The translations under genes were made by a program, and so were the position numbers. Below are positions 1 through 5,840 of a DNA stretch of 8,042 nucleotides, one piece after another. Origin of the DNA: an uncultured Verrucomicrobiae bacterium (GTDB lineage: Bacteria > Verrucomicrobiota > Verrucomicrobiia > Verrucomicrobiales > Akkermansiaceae); contig CALGOH010000112.1 of assembly GCA_937957985.1 (NCBI GenBank), positions 1-8,042 of the forward strand, in the 5' to 3' direction. The number at the start of each line of letters is the position of its first letter. Within the stretch, counting starts at the first letter, position 1. Below the pieces are notes generated by a model that worked only from the letters and a program-made list of their open reading frames with translations, had not been told where the DNA came from and did not search any database.

Positions 1-919
1 CCCGGACGGGTACGAAGGTGCGGATCTTTCGCCAATCAGCGACGATTTCCGGTCGCTTCCGGAACTGCCCGACCGGCTCGTCTTCTTGGGCGGCGGTTAC
101 ATCTCCTTCGAGTTCGCCCACGTCGCCGCGCGGGCCGGGGCGTTGGAAGTGACGATCCTTCAGCGCTCCGACCGGGTGCTGAAGGGCTTCGATCGCGACA
201 TCGTCGAGGTGGTGGTGAAGGCCAGCGAGGCGGCGGGCATCCGCGTGATCCTCAACGAATCACCGGAGCGGCTGGAAAGGTCGGGCGACGCTTTTCTCGT
301 CACCGGAAAATCGGGAGCGCGCTACGAGGCGGACCTCGTGGTCGAGGCGACCGGCCGCGTACCCAACCTGAGCGTGCTCGAAGGCGGCGAGGGAAAGGTC
401 GAACATCACGAGGGCGGCATTGTTGTAGATCCGTGCCTGCGCAGTGTTTCGAATCCCGCCGTGCATGCGATAGGCGACTGCGTCGCGGGCTCGCCCATGC
501 TCGCGCCGGTGGCGGATGCCCAGGGCAAGCTGGTCGCCCGCAACATTCTCTCGGGTGCCGGCGAGGAGTTTGACGGCTCCGTGATTCCGAGCGCGGCCTT
601 CACGATTCCGAGCATCGGATCGGTCGGTCTGACCGAGGAGCAGGCGAAGGAGCAGGGGCTTGATGTGCGGATCAATCGCGGCAGCACCACCGGTTGGCCA
701 TCGGCCAGGCGCATCGGCGAGGACCACGGGGCCTACAAGGTCATCATCGAGAACGGCAGCGGCCGCATCGTCGGCGCCCACCTCGCCCGCCACAATGCGG
801 CCGAGGCGATCAACGTCTTCGCGCTGGCGATGAAGCACGGCATCACCTCTCCCCAGCTCAAGGAATTCATGTGGGCCTACCCGACCATCGTCTCGGACCT
901 GAAATACATGGTCGGTTAG
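1..919 (+). CDS. NAD(P)/FAD-dependent oxidoreductase, glutathione reductase/mercuric reductase-like (5' partial)
   Basis: This is the C-terminal part of a class I flavin disulfide-reductase-like enzyme. The open frame (codons begin at base 2) runs in from the left edge, so the TTG at 86 is not the start: it falls inside the NAD(P)-binding Rossmann strand LVFLGGGYISFEFA (77-118). Downstream are the ATGRVPN motif (347-367), the second FAD-contact motif AIGDC (about 468-482) and a Pyr_redox_dim-type C-terminal domain to the stop at 917-919. The N-terminal FAD domain, which would show whether a redox CxxxxC pair exists, lies outside the window. The end reads WAYPTIVSDLKYM, where true disulfide reductases have His-Pro-Thr, so the usual catalytic histidine is a tyrosine. 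A glutathione or mercury substrate therefore cannot be claimed. The family fold is secure; the reaction is unknown. The gene converges on the toxin gene with only 9 bases between the stops. Confidence 0.9.
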   Translation, partial: PDGYEGADLSPISDDFRSLPELPDRLVFLGGGYISFEFAHVAARAGALEVTILQRSDRVLKGFDRDIVEVVVKASEAAGIRVILNESPERLERSGDAFLVTGKSGARYEADLVVEATGRVPNLSVLEGGEGKVEHHEGGIVVDPCLRSVSNPAVHAIGDCVAGSPMLAPVADAQGKLVARNILSGAGEEFDGSVIPSAAFTIPSIGSVGLTEEQAKEQGLDVRINRGSTTGWPSARRIGEDHGAYKVIIENGSGRIVGAHLARHNAAEAINVFALAMKHGITSPQLKEFMWAYPTIVSDLKYMVG

Positions 920-928
920 ATGATGCCG

Positions 929-1339
929 TTACCCGCCCAGGACCCGGACATCCAGGCCCTCGACCCGGCGGAAATGGGCTTCGTCGCGAGGGCCCACGAG
1001 AACCCCGAACCCGAGGCTTCTCGCGGTGGCCGCCACGGCGATGTCGTTCTGTGGGATGAGTTCTCCCTTTTCGTGCAGCTCCGCGAAAATGTCGGCGTGG
1101 TGTTCGGCGGTTCCTGCGGTGAAGGGCTCGACCCCGACCACCCGGCGGATCGCTTCAAGCCTGGCAAGGCGTTGGGCCGCCCGCTTGGCGGAGTCGGCGA
1201 GCCGGACGCCCGCAAGAGCTTCGGCCCAGACGATGGCGGGGAGAACCAGCTCCTCGTCGGAATCCATCTCGAGGGCTTCATTCCTGGCCGCCGCCCGCTC
1301 CCAAGCCACGATCGCCGAGGTGTCCAGGATCAGTCCCAT
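929..1339 (-). CDS. vapC: PIN-domain ribonuclease toxin, VapC family
   Basis: This 136-residue protein is the size of a typical VapC toxin. VapC proteins are Mg2+-dependent RNases that cleave tRNA or rRNA and are held inactive by the partner antitoxin. The acidic PIN residues are visible: D6 in ILDTSAIV, E40 in VWAEALAG and D99 in PQNDIAVAATA, with D119/E120 in the late PRDEAHFRRVEGL segment that resembles the usual DxDF(R) end. No key acidic position appears lost, so the toxin looks intact. Its ATG (1339-1337) lies inside the last codons of the antitoxin gene, and no Shine-Dalgarno precedes it. Translation is probably coupled to the antitoxin. The RNA target cannot be read from sequence. Confidence 0.9.
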   Translation of the reverse strand: MGLILDTSAIVAWERAAARNEALEMDSDEELVLPAIVWAEALAGVRLADSAKRAAQRLARLEAIRRVVGVEPFTAGTAEHHADIFAELHEKGELIPQNDIAVAATARSLGFGVLVGPRDEAHFRRVEGLDVRVLGG

Positions 1340-1590
1340 GGGCTTGTGGGGATCGCATCGGACTCGTTCACCACCTCGAGATCATCGGCGAAGCCGGGAT
1401 CGACCGGCAGGTGGCCGACGGCATCAACCAACTCCCCCCATGTCGCGCGCTGCCCTCCCGAGGCGGGAACCAGCTCCGCCACAGGCTCATCGTTCCTCGT
1501 GATGACGAAGCGATCACCCCGATACCTGATCCGCGCCAGACAGTCTCCGAAACGCCGAACCGCTTCGGTGCTGGAAATTTCAAGCTTCAT
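1330..1590 (-). CDS. Phd/YefM-family antitoxin of the VapC-type toxin
   Basis: This is an 86-residue antitoxin. The N-terminal part, MKLEISSTEAVRRFGDCLAR followed by GDRFVITRNDEPVAELVP (about residues 25-42), is the Phd/YefM pattern: a short helix with the sequence of a DNA-binding dimer arm, then the 'G..x(I/V)T.(R/N)..PVA.LVP' strand. The acidic tail from about residue 50 would be the disordered toxin-binding part. By family, it neutralises the PIN toxin encoded immediately downstream and represses its own promoter. The start ATG (1590-1588) has no Shine-Dalgarno, but a promoter-like sequence and a palindrome sit directly in front, so a leaderless message is likely. Its stop overlaps the toxin start by 10 bases, a common arrangement in such pairs. 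Confidence 0.88.
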   Translation of the reverse strand: MKLEISSTEAVRRFGDCLARIRYRGDRFVITRNDEPVAELVPASGGQRATWGELVDAVGHLPVDPGFADDLEVVNESDAIPTSPWD

Positions 1591-1595
1591 GCGTA

Positions 1596-1626
1596 ATTAT
1601 GTAAAATACATAACCACGTAAGTCAA
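1596..1626 (-). promoter_or_regulatory. Probable sigma70-type promoter of the toxin-antitoxin operon
   Basis: Reading the minus strand, TTGACT (1626-1621) is a good -35 box. It is followed after 17 bases by TACATA (1603-1598), or after 19 bases by CATAAT (1601-1596), as -10. Either choice places transcription initiation within a base or two of the antitoxin ATG at 1590, giving a leaderless or nearly leaderless mRNA. The -10 lies inside the palindrome at 1597-1613, so operator binding would block RNA polymerase directly. The -35 begins only 7 bases beyond the end of the fucosidase gene. Confidence 0.6.
1597..1613. promoter_or_regulatory. Palindromic operator of the toxin-antitoxin operon
   Basis: A perfect inverted repeat of seven bases on each side of three adenines (TTATGTA-AAA-TACATAA) lies 6 bases upstream of the antitoxin ATG. 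It is a very AT-rich island in otherwise GC-rich DNA. Phd/YefM antitoxins autoregulate by binding such short palindromes at their promoter, so this is the expected operator. The binding itself is inference. Confidence 0.7.
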
Positions 1627-1633
1627 GAAGCCC

Positions 1634-3982
1634 TCAGTTTCTCTCGAAATTGCCGGGTTCGAGGACTGCGGTATCGCCCGCAGGCGTCGCGAGCTGGATG
1701 GACTTCCCTTCGTGGACGACCCGGATCGCCTTCGGTGCCCGCGGACCGGGATGGAGCGTGGCCTCGACCAGCTTGCCGTCCTGCCACTCGATGTCGATGG
1801 TGTAGTCACCGCGGGCGCGCAGGCCGGTCACGTGGCCGTCGGGCCAGCGGTCGGCGGGCAGGGCGGGGAGCAGCTTGATCTCGTCGTTGTGGCTGTGGAG
1901 CAGCATCTCGGCGACGGCGGCGGTGGCACCGAAGTTGCCGTCGATCTGGAAGGGTGGGTGGTTGTCGAAAAGGTTGTCCTTGGTCGAGCGGACGAGGATG
2001 GCGTGCAGGTTCTCGTAGGCCTTCGCGGCATCCGACAGGCGGGCGAAGATGCCGATCGTCCACGCCCGGCTCCAGCCGGTGGCGGCGCCGCCCTTGGCGA
2101 GTCGCGCCTCGATGGACTTGAGCACCGCCTCGCGCATGGCCGGATCGTCGTCGAGGTCGATCTGGTTGCCGGGGTAGGCGCCGAGGATGTGCGAGATGTG
2201 CCGGTGTCCCGGCTCGGCCTCCTCGAAGGGTAGCCGCCATTCCATGAGCCGTCCGTCCTCGCCGATCTTCGGCTGATAGACCTTCGGAAGCGTGGCGGCG
2301 ATGTGCTTCACGAAGGGGTCATCCTGTTTCCCGAGCACCTCCGCGGCCTCCAGGTAGTCGCTGAAGACCTGCCGGATCATGAACTGGTCGAAACTGGTGC
2401 CCGCGGAGAGCGCGGCGGGGATCTTGTTGCCCTCGTCATCGGTGTAGAGGAACAGGTTCTCCGGTGAACTCGAGGGGCGGGACATGAGTTGTCCTTCCTC
2501 AGGCCCGGGAATCAGCCACGAGTCGGCGAAGCGCACCGAGTCGGTGAGGATGTCCCAGTTCTCCTCGAGGAACTTCGGGTCGCGGTTGAAGCGGTAGTGA
2601 TCGAGCAGGTGAAGCGTGAGCCATTGGCCGTTGAGCAGCTGGCCGGACCACTTGGCCTTGGTCGACATCGTCTTGGCGTGGCCCCAGATGTCGGTGGCGT
2701 GGCCCATGCACCAGCCCTTCATGCCCATCAGCCCGGCCATCTCACGGCCCTTCGGCTGGAAGTGGCGCACGAGCTTGAAGAACGGCTCGTGCATCTCGGC
2801 GAGCTGCATCGTCTCCGCCGGCCAGTAGTTCATCTGGAGGTTGATGTTGAGGTGGTAGTCGGACTTCCACGGCGGGTTGAGGTGCGGGTTCCACAAGCCC
2901 TGGAGGTTGGCCGGGAAACAGCCGGGGCGGGATGACGCGATGAGCAGGTAGCGGCCGAACTGGACGTAGTCCTCGATCAAGTCCGGATCGTCGTGCTTGC
3001 CCTGCTTGATCCGGGCGAGGCGCTCGCGGGTGGTGAGCTTGAGGATGGCGGGATCGGTGTCTCCCAGCTGCAGGTCGACGCGGTCGAAATACTTCGCGTG
3101 GGAGGCGACGGCGGCCGCCACGACCCCGGCAGGTTGCTTCGCCGACACCTTGTCGAGGTCGTCGAGTGCCTTCTTCCGCCAGCCGTCGGGAAGCGTCCTG
3201 CCCGGCTGTGTGCGGTCGAGGTCGGTGGCGACGCTGAGGTAGAGCGTCACCGATTTCGTCGGGCCGATCTTCAGCGCATCACCGGATGTCCCCACCTTGT
3301 CGCAGCCCGTGGCCCGCACGCGGCTGATGAACCTGGTTCCCCGGTCTCCGGATGCCGCACCCTCAAGGACGAGATCGCCGCCCTCGGTCACGGCCCCGTT
3401 CATGGTGACACCGAGCGAGACGGGTTTCGCGCTCCTGATCAGGACCGCGATCACGTCGTCGGAGCTGCTGCCGATCACTTCCTGACTGATCCGGTTGCCA
3501 TCGGCCAGGGTGTGGGTGCTGCGCGCGATGCCGGTGTGGAGATCCAGCTCGCGCCGGGTTTCGTCGAGCGCGGCCGCCTCGTAGTCGAGCTCCAGCCAGC
3601 CGACGAGCTGGTAGGCGTTGGGCCGACCGCCATCGAGGATCTCTTTTTCGAAGAGCCGATCGGCGGCGTGGTAGTCGCCCTTGGCCTCGAGTTCGCGGAT
3701 GGTTTCGAGGTGCTTCGGGGTCTCCCCGCCCATCTTCATCGGCCCTTTGTTTTCCCAGATCGTCTCCTCGTTGATCAGGATCTTTTCGGCGGGAAAGGCG
3801 CCCTGTGGCATCGCACCGATGCGGCCGTTGCCGACGGGGTAGGAGACGTCCCATTCGGTGGCCGGTTGGTCGTCCCAGATGGTCAGATGGCCGGGAGAAT
3901 CGTCGGCCGTCAGGATCGAGACGGTAACGAGCCCGAGGAAGAGGCAGAGCAGGGGTTTCATGCCCCGGACACTACGCATCAC
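1634..3982 (-). CDS. Secreted GH95 family alpha-L-fucosidase
   Basis: A 782-residue glycoside hydrolase of family 95, full length for the family. GH95 enzymes invert and release terminal alpha-linked L-fucose (or L-galactose) from glycans. The N-terminal beta-sandwich begins with the family signature around residues 35-75 (VGNGRIGAMPQGAFPAEKI, then INEETIW). Catalytic positions known from the bifidobacterial enzyme AfcA are all present: the asparagine pair N379/N381 in HLNINLQMNYWPAE, the acid E508 in SSPEN and the aspartate D681 in QIDGNFGATA. A signal peptide (KPLLCLFLGLVTVSILTA, then DDS) predicts export. The start is uncertain: GTG at 3982 has AGGA 8 bases upstream, ATG follows at 3979, and ATG at 3961 gives a shorter, more usual signal peptide. 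It is the last gene of the operon. Fucose versus L-galactose preference cannot be decided here. Confidence 0.93.
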   Translation of the reverse strand: MMRSVRGMKPLLCLFLGLVTVSILTADDSPGHLTIWDDQPATEWDVSYPVGNGRIGAMPQGAFPAEKILINEETIWENKGPMKMGGETPKHLETIRELEAKGDYHAADRLFEKEILDGGRPNAYQLVGWLELDYEAAALDETRRELDLHTGIARSTHTLADGNRISQEVIGSSSDDVIAVLIRSAKPVSLGVTMNGAVTEGGDLVLEGAASGDRGTRFISRVRATGCDKVGTSGDALKIGPTKSVTLYLSVATDLDRTQPGRTLPDGWRKKALDDLDKVSAKQPAGVVAAAVASHAKYFDRVDLQLGDTDPAILKLTTRERLARIKQGKHDDPDLIEDYVQFGRYLLIASSRPGCFPANLQGLWNPHLNPPWKSDYHLNINLQMNYWPAETMQLAEMHEPFFKLVRHFQPKGREMAGLMGMKGWCMGHATDIWGHAKTMSTKAKWSGQLLNGQWLTLHLLDHYRFNRDPKFLEENWDILTDSVRFADSWLIPGPEEGQLMSRPSSSPENLFLYTDDEGNKIPAALSAGTSFDQFMIRQVFSDYLEAAEVLGKQDDPFVKHIAATLPKVYQPKIGEDGRLMEWRLPFEEAEPGHRHISHILGAYPGNQIDLDDDPAMREAVLKSIEARLAKGGAATGWSRAWTIGIFARLSDAAKAYENLHAILVRSTKDNLFDNHPPFQIDGNFGATAAVAEMLLHSHNDEIKLLPALPADRWPDGHVTGLRARGDYTIDIEWQDGKLVEATLHPGPRAPKAIRVVHEGKSIQLATPAGDTAVLEPGNFERN

Positions 3983-4025
3983 GCACTCGTTCCTTGCGTT
4001 TCGGCTGCGTCATGAAGGGCTTCGC

Positions 4026-5003
4026 TCAGTCCTCCGGGAGGTCCAACTCAAGCGGATGGCTGCGCTTGGCGGGGTCGCGCTTGAAGATCCGGCCGACGCT
4101 CACCCGCACGGCGTCTCCCTCGGCGCGGATGGTTGCACAGTCCGGGCCGGCCTGGGTGCCGCTGTTGGGGTAGTGCGCACTCGCTCCGGTCACGGCGGCG
4201 GGCCTGCCGTTCACCTGCGGCCAGCCGAAGGTGACCTCCACCTTCGGGATCGGCGACTTCGGCAGTGGGCCGGTGGCATACACCTCGACGAAGGCGGAGT
4301 GCCTGCCCCAGTAGGTGAAGTCACGACCCTCGAAGCGCAACTTGCCGATCGGGTGCCACTCCTTCGCCGGGGACTGGATCCGGCACTCGAACCAGGTCGC
4401 CGGCTGGTCGTCGATCATCTCCGTTTCCGCCTTGCGGATCTCGTAGGTCCACGTGCCCTTCGTCCATTTCAGCGGACGCCGCACGCTGGCAAACTCCCCC
4501 TCGTAGCCGGCGCTTTCCACGAGGCAATCCGGACCGGCCGTGCGGACGTGATCGAGGCCGATCGGGGTCTTCTGGTCTTCGGACCAGCGCGAGAAGATCC
4601 CGCCGTGGCCGCGGTGCACGCGTTCCCGGGACTCCGGGTCGGCCCAGCCGTTGATGTTGGTCTGCATGCCGCCGTAGAACATGAGGCCGTTGATCCGCGC
4701 CACCCCGACCGGGGCGATGTAGAGGTTGTAGTCGGAGGGCACGTCGCGATCGATCGTCACCTCGACGCTGACCGACTCGAAGTCCTTCACCGGTTCCTTG
4801 AAGTCCCACCAGAGGTTGGCCAGGTGCCACGGGTAGCGGGGAAGCTCGACTCCCGCCTCCTTCGCCATCTCGACCGGGGACGCTTGGGAGCAGGAATCCG
4901 GCCCGCGGTCCCCGGCAGCCTCGGGCTGGGCCACGGCGATCGCCGAAAGCATCAGGCCCGCCACGACGATGTGGCGCCCTGGGAGAATGAGGGAGAGGGA
5001 CAT
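4026..5003 (-). CDS. Secreted DUF3472-like protein of unknown function
   Basis: This 325-residue protein has an N-terminal signal peptide (hydrophobic stretch at about residues 11-25, HIVVAGLMLSAIAVA, then QPEA). The central part is reminiscent of the DUF3472 family, which pairs a 'G..GMQ.N' strand with an 'FS.W' strand and a later 'GEG...W..G..Y' strand. Here these would be YGGMQTNINGW (110-120), GGIFSRWSED (134-143) and YEGEFASVRRPLKWTKGTWTYEI (from 167). The match is by eye and moderate. DUF3472 proteins often occur with secreted carbohydrate enzymes, and their activity is not established to my knowledge. GPDC occurs twice (157-160 and 286-289) with a third GPDSC near residue 35, so disulfide bonds are possible after export. 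It is the middle gene of the operon: 24 bases after the DUF1080 gene and 43 bases before the fucosidase. No Shine-Dalgarno is evident. Confidence 0.75.
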   Translation of the reverse strand: MSLSLILPGRHIVVAGLMLSAIAVAQPEAAGDRGPDSCSQASPVEMAKEAGVELPRYPWHLANLWWDFKEPVKDFESVSVEVTIDRDVPSDYNLYIAPVGVARINGLMFYGGMQTNINGWADPESRERVHRGHGGIFSRWSEDQKTPIGLDHVRTAGPDCLVESAGYEGEFASVRRPLKWTKGTWTYEIRKAETEMIDDQPATWFECRIQSPAKEWHPIGKLRFEGRDFTYWGRHSAFVEVYATGPLPKSPIPKVEVTFGWPQVNGRPAAVTGASAHYPNSGTQAGPDCATIRAEGDAVRVSVGRIFKRDPAKRSHPLELDLPED

Positions 5004-5027
5004 GCCGACGGGGCGGGCGAGGCCCTC

Positions 5028-5726
5028 TCAGAGCTTCTCCAGCTCGATGTTGCGGAAGTGGATTTCGCTGCCTTCGGATTGCAGTCCGATCGGGCCGGCG
5101 ACCTGGTCGAGTCCCTTGGCCTCGTTGACCAGTTCGCCGTTGAGCGTCACCTGCATGGTGTCGTCCTTCACCACGATCTCGTAGCGGTTCCATTCGCCGG
5201 GCGGTTTTTCCGCCATCTTCATCTTGCCGACACCGGTGAAGTCGCCGAGGTCCTCATGGTCTTCGACCAGCCTGAGACGCTCCTCGGGCCCGGCGATGCT
5301 CGCGCCGCGGAAGGCCCAGATGTCGCCGGCCGACTCGTGCTTGAGCTGGGCCTCGACGCATTTCGGCATGAAGCCGATCGGTTCGCCCGCGATGCGCAGC
5401 AGCACGCCGCTGTTGGTCGGCTCGGCAGCCCAGCGCCACTCGAGGGTCAGCTTGAAATCCCGGAACGAATCGTCGGTCACGAGGTAACCGAGCGGTTCGC
5501 CCTTGCAGATGATCGCGCCGTCGGCCACCGACCAGACATCCTCCATCTTCAGCGAATCATCGACCAGCACGTGGGACCAGCCGTCGAGCGTCTCGCCATC
5601 GAAGAGGGCGACGGATTCCGTCCCGGCGGCCGTGGCCTCCGTAGGTTCCTGCTTCTCGCAGGCGACGAGCGTGAAGGTCAGCATCGTCGCTGCGATCGAT
5701 GACTTGGAAAGGGGGCGAATCGTCAT
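5028..5726 (-). CDS. DUF1080 (3-keto-disaccharide hydrolase-type) lipoprotein
   Basis: A 232-residue protein with one DUF1080 domain, a concanavalin-like beta-sandwich abundant in Verrucomicrobiota, Planctomycetota and Bacteroidota. Some members hydrolyse 3-keto-glycosides; many have no proven activity. Family marks are LFDGETLDGW (41-50), DVWSVADGAIIC (63-74), the TNSGVLLR strand (104-111), VEAQLKH (124-130) and PGEWNRYEIV from about 175. Residues 1-23 form a lipoprotein signal peptide ending in the lipobox LVAC with C23 as the lipidated cysteine, so it should be membrane-anchored and face outside the cytoplasm. E24 follows, so no Asp+2 retention signal is seen. It is the first gene of the three-gene operon and diverges from the nucleoside transporter. 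The start at 5726 has only GGGA one base upstream, so initiation may depend on the leader ORF at 5739-5795. Confidence 0.9.
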   Translation of the reverse strand: MTIRPLSKSSIAATMLTFTLVACEKQEPTEATAAGTESVALFDGETLDGWSHVLVDDSLKMEDVWSVADGAIICKGEPLGYLVTDDSFRDFKLTLEWRWAAEPTNSGVLLRIAGEPIGFMPKCVEAQLKHESAGDIWAFRGASIAGPEERLRLVEDHEDLGDFTGVGKMKMAEKPPGEWNRYEIVVKDDTMQVTLNGELVNEAKGLDQVAGPIGLQSEGSEIHFRNIELEKL

Positions 5727-5840
5727 GTCCCGCGCAGTTCACACGGGCCACCTCGCTCCGGCAAGTCCGGGGTCTCCGGATCGGCGCGGTGCCATCGATT
5801 TGTCTCCCTTCCCGGGTGGAATCAGGCTAGTCGATCACGC
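5727..5840. promoter_or_regulatory. Divergent intergenic control region
   Basis: These 114 bases separate the start of the exported-protein operon (minus strand) from the start of the transporter gene (plus strand), so at least one promoter for each direction is expected here or inside the first genes. I see no convincing -35/-10 pair. Two things stand out: a minus-strand leader ORF (5739-5795) and three copies of TCCGG spaced exactly 9 bases apart (5757, 5766, 5775). Regulation by a shared factor is inference. Confidence 0.5.
5739..5795 (-). CDS. Possible 18-residue leader ORF upstream of the DUF1080 operon
   Basis: An ATG at 5795 is preceded by AGGGAG (5809-5804) with an 8-base spacing, the best Shine-Dalgarno I find in this window. 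It opens an 18-codon frame beginning MAPRRSGDP and ending in TGA at 5741-5739. The stop lies 12 bases before the ATG of the DUF1080 lipoprotein gene and is in the same frame, while that gene has only a weak site of its own. Termination-reinitiation coupling or a leader-peptide control is possible. The peptide has no recognisable regulatory codon run and could be chance. Confidence 0.3.
   Translation of the reverse strand: MAPRRSGDPGLAGARWPV

Noticed and set aside
86..88. TTG at 86 as the start of the oxidoreductase
   Set aside because: The frame is open to the window edge, and TTG falls inside the NAD(P)-binding strand, so it is an internal leucine.
2993..4015. Plus-strand open frame of 340 codons over the fucosidase gene
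   Set aside because: It is antisense to the N-terminal domain of an intact GH95 enzyme, and no motif supports it.
3858..5702. Long plus-strand open frame (614 codons) opposite the three-gene operon
   Set aside because: It is antisense to genes with clear family motifs and signal peptides, is rich in Arg/His/Gly/Val, and shows no recognisable domain. It is a typical shadow in high-GC DNA.
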